From Phytopythium helicoides (Eukaryota > Oomycota > Peronosporomycetes > Pythiales > Pythiaceae), in assembly GCA_024867545.1 (NCBI GenBank), contig JANFNE010000028.1:744001-808000 (forward strand): a stretch of DNA of 64,000 nucleotides, given 5' to 3'. Positions within the stretch are counted from its first letter, which is position 1. Each line of letters begins with the position of its first letter. Below are positions 53,901 through 64,000 of the stretch, piece by piece. The notes under the pieces are model-generated. The model saw only the letters and a list, made by a program, of their open reading frames with translations, ran no database searches and was not told the origin of the DNA. A program made the translations under genes and the position numbers.

Positions 53901-55089
53901 GACATGTTGTGAGAAGAAACGTTGTCACCTTTTATTTAAATGTCATTATTCAATTCTGACAGCCACTCCTCAAACCGCTGGGCTGTTATCCACCTCACCT
54001 TTCCGGTAGTGTTGGACACCCCAGTTCCTCGCGTACGTCGAAGCAGTATTGCGGTACCGGCACCTTATGGTTGCTGAGAAAGTGGAGGGGGTGATCCCGC
54101 TACTTCCCGAATTGGTATGCGCATCCCTTACCCTTACTTTTGCTAGTCCTCCTAAAAAATTAAGCGAACCATCAATTCATCTCCAGAAAGCATAGCACTA
54201 GCACCACACGCCATCACACACTTCCACTACGCCACTCATCACAAATGTCATCACTAGTACTACAGCAATAAAAAATCAGCCAATGCCACGTTCGGCTTTG
54301 TCTCTACACTCACTGCTACCGTCGTTATAGCACCATCATCTCCTTAGCCACTCTGCCCACAGCCGCCCACTACCTCAAACACCCAACCCTACCTAAGTCG
54401 TTGTCTCGTCAATTACCACGACTGCTGTCACCTTTCCCACATCCAGCACATTCGTCGCTGCAGCAACTAGCAGAGCATTATCACGGCAAAATAATGCTAC
54501 CTTATTGCCACTACCATGCCAGCACATGCACCAACGCCACAACAACCTCGCCGCGAAAGAGATACCACTTCATCACGACACGTACATCAGCCCCTATCCT
54601 AACCCATGTAAAAAATCATGCTCCAACTCCAACGCCTACAGAATTCCAAGTAGTTCGAACGCACGGGTAGAGAGGGGGGAGCCGATGAAGCCGTGGACGA
54701 CCGTCTGTCGGCGGCCGTACCAGACGCGTGGAATCGGTACTGCTCCTGGCTGATGCAGGAGCAGCGGCCGTGTTGGCAGAGGTAGAAGCGGCAGTAGCGG
54801 CAGCAGCAGTAGTAGATGTCATCGAGTGGTGGTCGTAGCAGCCCGTCAATTCTGATGGCCCGTGCTGGCCTGGCGGGTAGTTGGGTGAAGTTACAATGCC
54901 GAGTCGGGGGGTATCGTTGTTCTGCTTCGAGCGCACTTGAATGTAGTTGACACAATGGTGCTAGAACGATAAGGTAATAGGACGGAATGCAATACGCTCA
55001 TTCATGGATAGATGGTATATGAGTTGGGATTGCACGGAGACGATCGACATGGATGAATAGTGAGCTGACTGAGCCGACAGGAAAGCGTC
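53901..55089. other. Spacer with CA/CCA-rich low-complexity sequence
   Basis: From about 54170 to 54620 the plus strand is rich in CACCA and CCAC words without a regular unit. No gene is recognised; a Thr/Ala-rich minus-strand frame at 54616-54936 has no motif. Confidence 0.35.
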
Positions 55090-55867
55090 ACTGCGCCTCC
55101 GGGACGACCGTCGTGATGCCTTACAGCGACAGCCGCACCTTGCATCTGATGGGGAATACATTGAATGCGATCACGGACCCGGGCGTCGTCAGCCTCGGGT
55201 TGTCGGGCGAGACCTTGTACAACGAAAGCGTGATGAAGTACTGCTCTGTCTCAAACTTGTCCTCTCACTACACCTCCTGGTACTCCTTTCGATGGGTGAC
55301 GGTCAAATCCGAACTGAGTCGAGTCGAGACGCCTGTCGGTGCTGTCCTCTACACGTACCCGCTCCTGCTGCTGGAGTGGCTCTGGAGCCTGCTACTCGCC
55401 CAGGTAGAGCCGTAGTATGTTCGAGCCGTTCCAGAACCAAAGCAATTGCGCTTGGATCCGGATCCTGCTGCTTGCTTCGTCAAGCGTGACCTCGTACGCG
55501 TTGATGAATCCCCGGAGATCTACCATCACGCATGGTTAGTCCGCTGCGGGTCTGCTCGCGCTCCTTCAGCTCGTCGGCTGACCAGGAAGCGGCGACACCA
55601 CGCACCGTCGATTCGCACAATGAACTTCCGCTTGTGCAGGAGCATTGTCTTCCTGAGTTGCTTGAGCGGCGACCCATAGCCGACCGGCGGCTGCGGGTCT
55701 GCCACGCGCTTGGACGTGTGGTCGGGCTCGCTCTTCGACGCTGGAGATGTTGTGGGCGCGGCCAGCGAGACTGTCGTCGACACTGCTGCTACGAGCTCTG
55801 GTGCGGCGGTGGCGGTCGCAGCGACAGCCGAGGTCCCGGCGGTGCTATGCTTCCTTGTCTGCGGCAT
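55090..55867 (-). pseudogene. Decayed spliced gene of unknown family
   Basis: On the minus strand an Ala/Thr-rich N-terminus (start candidate 55867) leads to SPLKQLRKTMLLHKRKFIVR. A typical intron follows (GTGCGTGGTG, branch CTAAC, end GGTAG), and the next exon continues in frame with LRGFINAYEVTLDEASSRIR and LLWFWNGSNILRLYLGE. A TAG at 55392-55394 then ends the frame, but protein-like sequence continues in other frames (TVTHRKEYQEV; FETEQYFITLSLYKV; PRLTTPGSVIAFNVFPIRC). The kept splice signals suggest a host-type gene that has decayed. I do not recognise the family. Confidence 0.45.
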
Positions 55868-56339
55868 GTACTCCGGTCGTCGGCACCGCTTGATAGGCGC
55901 TTGGTGGCTGGCAGGCGTAGCAGGCAGGCGGGAAATCGGCGAATGTGCAAGCTGCTCTCCCCTTCACCGGCGTTCGGTCCTGACAGAAGGATCAAAGGCG
56001 ACGGGGAATGTGGAGAACGGTGTCGTAATCATGGCTGAGGCTATCACACACATTACAGATCCGAACAAGAGACCAGCTCGCCGGGTCTATTGGGGGCGGG
56101 TCACTCTCTGCGCATCGCCGTTTGTCTCGGCAAGTGTCGATGAGCGAGCAGTTGGTGGCTATTGCGCAACCACAGTCGTCGAGCGGGCGTTCCAGTCAGT
56201 CCATATCATCGAGGCAAACGTCAGTGTTGGTGGCAAGCGACTAATCAAGTCCTGCTCCGCATGTGCTGCTGCGCACGTTACTCTAACACGCAGCTGCGTG
56301 TTGATGAGCGTAAGGACACATCACGTGTACATGCGCAAA

Positions 56340-57059
56340 ACGGCGTTCCGGTGTGCGATTGTGTAGTCTTCGCGGCGACTGGACGCGGGTGCATCGACGA
56401 CAGCTACAGTAATCGCTTGGTGCGCCAAGGATGGATTCAAAGCTGCGCTCCGTGACACTAGCTAACGCGGTGATTGACCAGATCCGCTAAGTGCGCCGTC
56501 GAGCGTTGCCCGTGCCGACGGGAATGCCAGTTTCATCTCGGATCTTCGGTACTGACAGCAGTCATCGACTACGGCCGGAAAAGAGTCGATCTCGCCGCCC
56601 TCGAGCGCGTCGACGCCAGCTGGTACGTCGGCGAGTACGTCGGCGAGGTACTCACAACAGCGAGGCTGCGATCCGCTTGCAAGACAACACTGCTCACTCT
56701 CGGAGGTGCATCCATCGTACGTTGCTGACGACGCGTGCGCGTTCGTGCAAGCGTACCAGAGCATGCTGCACGAGCGTTATCGCCACGCCCGCCTCGACGG
56801 ACGCGTGCGCTTTGCCGACCACTCGTGCGTGCTCAACTGTCCGTTCGAGAAATGGAGAGTCTGCAGCCACGAGCGGTGTGGCGTCTTTGTCGTTCATGAC
56901 ATACCAGTGGGCGAGGAGGTGACCGCCGGCTACAGGTTGCACTGTGCCGACAGCGAGGTTGGTCGGATGATCCGTCTTTCAAGGACGATTGGAGGGACTA
57001 ACTGGACGTTTTCTGAGCAGTGGGTAGCGGACGGCCTTTGCGAGTTCGTGAACAGCTGA
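56340..57059 (+). pseudogene. Decayed AWS-SET histone methyltransferase-like gene
   Basis: An AWS-like cysteine pattern (VCDCVVFAATGRGCIDDSYSNR, given here as CDC and GCIDDSYSNR) is followed by CAVERCPCRRECQ, then the SET start VDASWYVGEYVGEVL and the SET core ADHSCVLNCPFEKWRV with CGVFVVHDIPVGEEVTAGY. AWS-SET proteins methylate histone H3 Lys36 or related sites. Several key positions look damaged: a Cys of the AWS is Tyr (DDSY), the NHSC motif is DHSC, and frames change between the blocks. A 62-nt intron-like piece (GTGCGCCAAG...CTAAC...GACCAG) lies between the two AWS parts but leaves a stop in frame. The last block alone is open from 56706 to 57059. Confidence 0.55.
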
Positions 57060-57489
57060 GGCGTGATTGCCGCGAGGAAGCGAAGCGGAGGCAAGCGCCA
57101 TCGACCATCAACGAGCGGGCGAGAAAGCGCGTGGTGCAGACCACAATGGGCCAGTTCCTCGTCTCGGGAGCCGTATCGGGCGAAGGGTAGGCAATCACCC
57201 AACTGGCCGCTTTGCAGGAATGTTGCGTTGCTGAGCGAGATGTGCAAAGCCACCTCGCTCGGTGCGACGCCACCCCGAGATTTTTATCATCGTCATACTT
57301 TGATCGCTTTGATTAATTTGTCCCGAGCTACACTTCCTGGTCTGCGTGCACGCATTTCCGAGCGCCGCGTTCTGGTTAGTGGCAGGCATGGTACTCGACG
57401 CCGAACAGCGGTGCGGGCAACCAGCTATTGACCCAGCTCCGGCGTGCAGAGCATTCGCGCCATGCGCGCGCTGCTCGGCATTGGTAGCT
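57060..57489. other. Spacer between SET and Helitron-like remnants
   Basis: About 430 bp; no gene recognised. Confidence 0.3.
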
Positions 57490-57812
57490 CGACATTGGTA
57501 GCGAATAGCTGTCGGCGGAGCTTGCCGCCGAGTACAACTCCTCCGAGTTCTTCACGTGCTTAGAAACCATGCTGTTGTTGCAGCGCGGCATCTATCGCGA
57601 CGAGTACATCCAGGTCTGCCACTAGTGCGACGGGAGCCTGCTGAAGCAGGCGCTGCCAAAGTTCGCGATCAAGAACGGGTTCTTCGTCGGCATGCTGTCC
57701 AGTCACTTGTAAATGTAACGCTGACAGAGCGGCTGATCTCGCAGTCTGTGTCGGTCGTCGTGGTGAACCGTGTGATACGCGTCGGGGCACACCGCGCGAT
57801 TGTGGTGAAGTA
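57490..57812 (+). mobile_element. Helitron-like (DUF6570-type) fragment
   Basis: One frame gives MLLLQRGIYRDEYIQVC, a stop, CDGSLLKQALPKFAIKNGFF and VGMLSSHL; another continues with TLTERLISQSVSVVVVNRVI and GAHRAIVVK. This order matches the DUF6570 region (cysteine pair, P-x-F-A-x-x-N-G, then LTxxERLI...) that precedes the helicase in Helitron-like elements. Only about 100 codons remain, with stops and a frame change at about 57715. Confidence 0.5.
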
Positions 57813-58282
57813 AATTACAATTCTGACCAGGGTACAAGCTAACAAGCGGTGTCTGAGTCGCTTGAAGACCCGGGTACACCAGTCGGTGGTGAAGCGACTA
57901 CCCCATCAGGTGGCGGCTTGGTGGTGCCAGTAGCCGGGTACACCAGTCAGTGGAGGGTTGTGTACAGCCCACGGTGACAACTAACTAGTGACGGCAGTCT
58001 GTGTATCTGGATTCGGATATGCGGAACGGTGTTCAGAAGGTCATCCAAGCTGCCCTTACTGAGTCAAGTCAAACAACCCGGGGACTAATGAAGAGTTACA
58101 GCTGCCGGTCGGATGGGACTGCTCAGTAGAAGTAGGATTTGTATGCTTACATTTTTATAGGAGACAGTAGGGAGATGATGAAGCGATAAAGTAACAAATA
58201 CAGAGCGGAATTTTCCAAGCCCGACGCGCAAGGTGATTCGTGGGTGTGGGCTGGATATGACCGCTGGCTGCATAAACGCACA
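57813..58282. other. Spacer with a duplicated 20-mer
   Basis: The 20-mer CCGGGTACACCAGTCGGTGG near 57869-57888 recurs with one change (CAGTGG) at 57933-57952. No gene seen. Confidence 0.5.
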
Positions 58283-58621
58283 TTGAGTGTCGTGGTTGTG
58301 TCCAAGGTCAGGCCGAGAGTTTGGAGTGCTTGGTGGCCCTGTGTGTGCGCCTGTAGTGTGGCGAAAGACCCTTCAACTGAGGGATTTCGATCCATCAGCT
58401 CCCGTGTAGTACTTGTGTACGTCATCAACTCGCTAGCTGAGGGCATGGAGAGTTCGAGTGCAGATCGCTGGCTTGCTCGTAGCCAGCAGAGCGGTGTGTG
58501 TTGCCTGTTGAACCCTGTTCATACCTGTGCAACCCGGCGTATAGGGAAAGAACCTTGCCAAAAGGGAACACAACGCGAGGGGTGGGTTCGGTACGCCTAT
58601 ATTTTGTTCAATCGCAAACTC
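58283..58621 (+). repeat. LTR-like repeat, copy B (solo LTR)
   Basis: Homologous along about 340 bp to 44753-45095 in the same orientation, with scattered substitutions and small indels. The same hairpin (GCTGGCTTGCTCGTAGCCAGC) and the block GGGAAAGAACCTTGCCAAAA are present. No copia coding sequence lies on either side, so it looks like a solo LTR. Target-site duplication was not resolved by eye. Confidence 0.75.
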
Positions 58622-59609
58622 ACAGAAGACAGAGAGTAGGTACATACACAGCGAAATAATACATGCTATTCTTTTTCGTTAGGATCTTGGCTTCTCGCTA
58701 GTTTGCATCGCACTTATATCCTGAATCAGGATTCCGAATAGCTCGACCGGATTCAAAATAACAGGAGCGAATCTCTACTCTCTTGCGCCCCATCAAAGAG
58801 CGGCTTGTACCAGCCAAGAATTCCTTTTTAAATGTAGTGCTACCTACTGAGTCGGAGGAAAAGACCTGGTAGGAACGTGCGGCTCGTCATTGAGGACGCT
58901 AGCGGATAGTACTGTGCTGATGATCCAAGTTGTTGACTTGGCGACACCTTGCGTCGCTCATCCAGAACTATCAATGTGACTCCATTTCTTACCGTCCACA
59001 CTGCGCCATAACTAGAAATTGCCGAAGTGGCTTGCAGTTGTCGCGTGGCATCCACACCCACTCATTGATACTTACTTTCATCTCCTCCAGCAGTAGCAAG
59101 CGCGTCACCAATATGACAGCGTTTCATAATGTCGAGGCTGTGGTACTTCACGAGCTATAACATGCATGATCTACAGCTTCTGCAAAATAGCCGTCCACAA
59201 AAAACCCAAACAAACTCTAGACTGTTGTTGCTACCCAAATGAGCCACCAAAAGATTGCGTACAGCATGGCCCCGAAGGCCCCAACATATAATTGCAGTAC
59301 ATAACATCTCTTGCTGCTTGCTGCGTCGCGCCAGAAACAGTAGGCATGCACAAAAGCCATCTCAACGGACTACGCATTGCGTGATGAATAACAGGAACGT
59401 TATCAGCCCACAGCTCTTTCGACGTAGCTGGAGAGCTCAATGCGAGAAGGTGATCGGTATTTCAGCCAATCGTGTTCTTCGATCTCTAAATCCCCTTCCT
59501 GATTGGTCCAAGCACCGCAATTTCGTCGCATGCAGTGTCTCGCGAAGGTCTCCCAACGCCGGGATACAACCGTTGCTGCTCAACGTCATTGCTCCCGTTG
59601 CCGAGAAAG
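58622..59609. other. Right edge of the repeat island; TPS promoter side
   Basis: About 990 bp without a recognised gene. The last few hundred bases should include the TPS-TPP promoter. Confidence 0.4.
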
Positions 59610-62358
59610 ATGAAGGCTGGCGCCGAGGCCTCGACGCTGGGCGACGGCTCGCTACTGGACCAGCTGCACGAGCTGCACCGGCGGCTGGCAGCCGTGCGGC
59701 AGGACTCGCAGCGCTTCGCGCCGGCCGCGCGCAGCCTGGGGCCGGTGCCCATGGCCAGTGAGTCCAACAAGATCATCGTGTGCTCGGTGCGGCGCTGCGT
59801 GCGCATGGTCAAGACGAGCGTGGACGACTCGTGGCAGTACATCCCGTCGGACGCGGGCTTCCGCAGCGCCATCGATCACCTGCGGCGCGGCAACAAGGTG
59901 CACTGGGTCTCGTGGCCCGGCGCCGTCGTGGACGAGTCCAGCCAGGACGGCGTGCGCCGCAAGCTCGACGCCGACTTTGGCTGCCAGCCCGTCTTCCTGC
60001 CCAGCGAGACGCTCGACCTCTTCCACAACCAGTTCTGCAACGTCATTCTCTGGCCGCTGTTCCACTCGCTGCCGCAGCGCTCCGACTCGCGCTTGCTCGA
60101 CAACTTTGGAGACAAGTACGACGCCTACTGCGCCGCCAACCAAAAGTTCCTGGAGGCCGTCTCAGACATCTACAAGGACGGAGACCTCGTTCTCGTGTGC
60201 GATTACCACCTCATGAACCTGCCCGGATTGCTGCGACGCCGATTCCCAGACATGACGTGTGGCTTCTACTTCCACTGCCCCTTCCCGTCGTCCGAGTTCT
60301 TCCAGATGCTGCCATCGCGCGAGGCACTGCTGCACGGCGTGCTAGGAGCCGACCTGGTCGTCTTCAACCACTTCGACTACGTGCGCCATTTCCTGAACGC
60401 ATGCACACGTATGCTTGGCCTCGAGTCGTCGCCCAGCCGCATCGAGTACAACGGGCGGCTCATCTCGCTCGGCATCTGTCCGATGGGTATTGACCCCGCC
60501 AAGTACGAGATCACGCCTGCAGTGGAGACGCAAATCGCTCGACTCAAGGAGCACCACCAGAATGGCATGAAGATCTTGGTCGGGGTGCACAAGCTCGACT
60601 TTTGCAAGGGAATCCCTGAAATGCTCGAGGCGATGGAGTATTTGCTTTTGCACTACCCCGAGTACCGGGGAAACGTTGTGCTGTACGCGGTGGTCCGCGA
60701 TGCTGGCCGAACGGCTTCGTTCCAATACAAGATGCTGAATCGCCACATTAACCAGCTTGTCGGGCGGGTGAATGGACGCTTTGGTACTGCCGAGTATTGC
60801 CCGGTGCGGTACTTGAAGCGCACGATTGACCACAACCAGCTTGTGGCGCTGTATAACATCGCGGACGTAGCCATCATTAGCAGTATTAAGGAAGGGATCA
60901 ATCTCCAGGCGATGGAGTTCATTGCTGCACAGAAGAAGAACGGCCACGGTGTATTAGTGTACAGCGAGTTTGCTGGGTGGGTTCGCAATAGCTGTGACCG
61001 GAAGAGGATGCTGCTCTAATTGACTGAGCGTTTTGGTTCATGTGCCAGGTGTGCGTCATCTTTTCAAGGCGCACTGCTCGTAAACCCGATGCACACAGAA
61101 CAGGTTGCCGCAAGTATTGACACCGCGCTGCGCATGAGTACGACGACCAAGCGGCTTCGCCATCAGCAGCTCTCGCGCTACGTCAACACGTACACGTCGA
61201 CACTATGGGCACAGCGGATCATGTCAGCCCTCAACGAGGTTTGGGAATCTTTGCCAATTGCTTAAAGACAGAAGCGTGAGTTTAACTGTGACAACACAGG
61301 CTGCAGCGACCGCCCAAGAGTACAATCGCTTGGACAAGCTCGACACGGCGTCACTGCTTGGATACTATGAGCGTAGCCGCCGCCGCCTCTTCTTGCTTGA
61401 CTACGATGGCACGCTTGTTCCGTACCAGAGCATGGCCGAGCTCGCTGCACCACCACCCACGCTACTTGCATGTCTCGAAGAACTAACAAGTGATCCCCAT
61501 AACGCGGTGTATATCATCAGTGGACGGAACAAGACGCGGCTGCAAGAATGGTTTGGACATTTACCACGCGTGGGGCTTGCTGCAGAGCACGGCTATTGGT
61601 TCCGACCCGCCGCAAAGCATCCATCTTCGGGAGCTAAAAGTGAGGGTCCACATTCTTCGACTTCGTCGGAGCCAGCTGGTAGCAGTGGCCTGGTTTCGAT
61701 GGATGAAGACGCTCCGATGAGCTCTGGTGACACGAGCACGCGCAAAGATTCGATTGGGACGGGAGTCTCATCTCCCGGGCTAGATGATGAGGGCAACAGC
61801 GATGAAGGCGCTTCAGTGAGTCTGTCGTGGCAGTGTATGTTCAGCGATGTGGAACTTGAGTGGCAAGATGAAGTGGAGAGTATCCTCGAGCACTTTACAG
61901 AGCGCACACCAGGGTCGTTATTGGACATCAAGGACTGTTGCTACACGTGGCACTTCTTGGATGCAGATCCAGAATTCGGGCTAAAGCAAGCCAAGGATCT
62001 GCAGCTGCATTTTGATCAGATGCTTCGTGATCGTCCTGTGGGCGTTGTCATGTGCCGGATCAAAAAGTACGTGACTGTCCGTCCGTGGCGTGTGAACAAG
62101 GGACGTGCAGTGAGCCGTATTCTCGAATATGAGAGCGAGTCGCCGTACTTCACTTCGCTCGATTTCGACTTCATCTTGGCCGTGGGGGATGAGCGCGCCG
62201 ACGAGGACATGTTTGACGTTGTCCAGGGCAGCAACTGCTACACGTGCACAGTTGGGATGAAGGTGAGTCGAGCGCAGTATTACCTCGACGATCCGGACGA
62301 GGTTTTGCGTGTGTTGACGGCATGCACCAGCCTCATCTCAGACGGAATTGGGAGTTAG
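59610..62358 (+). CDS. Bifunctional trehalose-6-phosphate synthase/phosphatase
   Basis: Three exons, about 870 residues. The GT20 synthase domain (residues 45-500) shows VLVCDYHLMNLPGLLRRRFP, FYFHCPFPSSEFFQMLPSRE, DLVVFNHFDYVRHFL, GVHKLDFCKGIPEML and IISSIKEGINLQAMEFIAAQ. The HAD-type phosphatase domain (from about residue 570) has the nucleophile motif LFLLDYDGTLVPY and the metal motif AVGDERADEDMF. Introns start GTGGGTTCGC and GTTTGGGAAT and keep frame. The enzyme makes trehalose from UDP-glucose and glucose-6-phosphate in two steps. A Ser/Asp/Gly-rich insert of about 70 residues interrupts the phosphatase domain after HGYWFRPAAK. An ATG at 59535 in frame is less likely because it lies in a different composition. 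Confidence 0.93.
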
Positions 62359-62508
62359 GAGTGGTGAGTATGCGATTGATATATCTATTTCATGAGGTGT
62401 TCGTGAGTGAACCCAACCCGATCCGTTGTGACTCGAAACAACCTAAACCAGGCCGAAAGGCATTTGCAACTTCAGCACGACAAAGATACCCTGAGTTTGG
62501 CATCCAGT

Positions 62509-64000
62509 TCATTCATCCGTGTCATCACCCGACGACGAAGCACTTTCCTCAACTGCACGACGGGCCGACTTCGCTCGCGCCGCAGTTGCCGCCTGTCGGC
62601 GAGCACCACGTTCGCGCTTGGGAGGTACAACTGCCACGGCTTTTGCCTTGGGAGGCCGTCCGCGCTGCTTACCACGCCGCTTTGCCTGCGATTTTGGCGG
62701 AGATCGGTCGCCTGCATCAGCATCACCCATGGCTTCGTCCTGCAATGCAGCCGCCTCGGTAAATGCGACGTCATCAAACTCGAGAAGAAACATCCAGCTG
62801 CTTACCTCTTCCTGCCCTTCCTTTTTGCCCGTTACGAACTTGTCCAGCTTGTCGATAGTTTCCTTCATCTCCGCAGTCGTCGATGCGGACGGGCCGCCGC
62901 GACGAGCTTTGTTGATCAAGTACGTGAAGTTCTCAGCAACTCCCGAGTCGTGAAGTGCATCGCTGAAAAGTTTGCGGTTCTGGTTTAGATACTTGAGCGA
63001 CTTCTCCGTATGCGGGAGTCGCGCAAGACAAAATGACAGGTCACGCTGTTGTTGGGCTTTGACTGAAGCAGGGAAGCGCTGCGAAAGCTTCTCGACGATG
63101 CTCTCAATCTGCTTCTCCTTGGTCAAGAACTGGATCAGGAATCGCGCAATCGATTGGAAGTCCTGGTTGGAGACCAGCTCGCTGTCACACACAAAAGCAC
63201 TTTAGAAACAATATATGCCGACATCGGTTGTCAACGTTACAAATCCACAAACCTGACAGAGAGTTGGCCGATGGCGTCTGGCAACATGTTGTAGATCGGG
63301 TTGTTGCCCTTCTTCGATAACTCGTTGAAGAACAGTTTTGCCATGTTGCGGATAGCTTCGTTCTCGTCGACAAGAGAAATGGCAATCTCGCTGATCTGAG
63401 CTTTGACCTTAATCATGTCATTCAGGATCAAATGTGAAAGCACAACAATTGTGTTCTTGCGGACGTCCAGGTTCACGTCGCGCAACCGATTGTACAAATG
63501 GGACGTCCATGGTTCAATCAAATTTGGGAAGCGGAACGACAGATCGCCGAGTGCAATGATTAGATCACTGCGAACAGACGGCAACGAAGACTCCTGAAGA
63601 ATAGTAAACAACAGCTGCAAGTGCTTCTCACAAAACTCGTCAGATACGGCCATGAACTTGCTGAGAGCGACAACTGCACACTCTGTCAACAGCTTGTCGC
63701 CCTTGAATTCTTCCACGTCGCCGACCAATACACTCAAGACGAGCGGGCTGTAAGCACCGAGCAGGTTGCGACACGCAATCTCCTTCTGGATGATGTTGTT
63801 CACGTAAGTATCTTCCTCGGCTTCAACCTCCGCCGCAACACCGAGCTCATCTTCCATAGCGGTAACATCATCTGGTTCTATTCCTCCAGCCCCCGCGTCA
63901 TCAGTCTTAGCTGCCGCTGACTTTCCAGCGTGATCATGGTGATGGCTGGCGCGCAGTTTCTTGATGCTGGTGGCCAACTTCTCGACGTGTATGGCTACGC
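62509..64000 (-). CDS. NCAPD2: Condensin complex subunit D2, C-terminal part (5' cut by window edge)
   Basis: The frame is open to the right end of the window. The HEAT-repeat part shows NLLGAYSPLVLSVLVGDVEE, VRSDLIIALGDLSFRFPNLI, LYNRLRDVNLDVRKNTIVVL, SHLILNDMIKVKAQI and AKLFFNELSKKGNNPIYNML, the cohesin/condensin Cnd1 signature. An intron starting GTTTGTGGAT joins to SELVSNQDFQSIARFLIQFL and QRDLSFCLARLPHTEKSL. A further 66-nt intron that is a multiple of three (GTAAGCAGCT...TTGCAG, about 62760-62825) probably lies before DEAMGDADAG. The tail is basic (RRGKQRGRPPKAK) like an AT-hook. D2 holds the non-SMC part of condensin I. It is convergent with TPS-TPP, 150 bp apart. Confidence 0.9.

Noticed and set aside
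54170..54620. CA/CCA-rich stretch as a minisatellite
   Set aside because: The words vary without a fixed unit length, so it is low-complexity rather than a tandem repeat.
38691..59609. Effector genes (RXLR or CRN type) in the repeat island
   Set aside because: I looked for a signal peptide followed by RxLR or LxLFLAK in the frames of this island and saw none.
1..64000. CRISPR arrays, bacterial operons or phage genes
   Set aside because: No regular direct repeats with unique spacers and no prokaryotic gene layout; introns and repeats are eukaryotic.

Overview
The window looks like nuclear DNA of an oomycete (Phytophthora/Pythium-type stramenopile). The gene set (bifunctional trehalose-6-phosphate synthase/phosphatase, FAD2-type desaturase, FANCI, HOOK, TEX2-like SMP protein, class I cyclic-nucleotide phosphodiesterase, 3R-MYB, condensin D2) is eukaryotic. 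Genes are tightly packed, and introns are short (about 50-95 nt), with a GTRCGT-like donor and a CTAAC branch motif just before AG. Transposon debris of types common in oomycete genomes (Ty1/copia, pogo, Tc1/mariner, a DUF6818/SANT-like family, a Helitron-like DUF6570 fragment) supports this. The genus cannot be fixed from sequence alone.

Layout. 1-38.7 kb is a GC-rich, gene-dense block of 17 protein genes: mitochondrial EF-G (5' cut), a TPR/Aha1-like co-chaperone, a WBP2-like GRAM protein, an unknown charged protein, a kelch propeller, a 3R-MYB factor, NFU1, a PH-SMP lipid-transfer protein, an armadillo protein, HOOK, a PINX1-like G-patch protein, an RBM28/Nop4-like RRM protein, a large membrane protein, a delta-12-type desaturase, eL36, a phosphodiesterase, FANCI, a small mitochondrial membrane protein and an OTU-like peptidase. 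Several pairs are divergent with only 94-210 bp between start codons.

38.7-59.6 kb is a repeat island of lower GC. It holds two identical inverted tRNA-Leu(UAG) genes, a dead Tc1/mariner transposase, a copia gag-protease fragment cut by a 10-N assembly gap, two related LTRs 13.5 kb apart, a broken SANT-like gene, one intact pogo-type transposase, a decayed second pogo copy, GATC-rich short repeats, two decayed host-like spliced genes (one an AWS-SET methyltransferase) and a Helitron-like fragment. From 59.6 kb the dense layout resumes with TPS-TPP and, convergent to it, condensin subunit D2 (NCAPD2), which runs off the right edge.

I found no operon-like system and no clearly new pathway. The most interesting items are the TPR-Aha1 fusion that keeps all carboxylate-clamp residues, FANCI with the usual ubiquitin-acceptor lysine apparently replaced, the one-repeat-per-exon armadillo gene with uniform phase-1 introns, the intact pogo ORF among dead relatives, and the decayed AWS-SET gene next to a Helitron-like fragment. 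Splice junctions below were read by eye and checked for frame; they are predictions.
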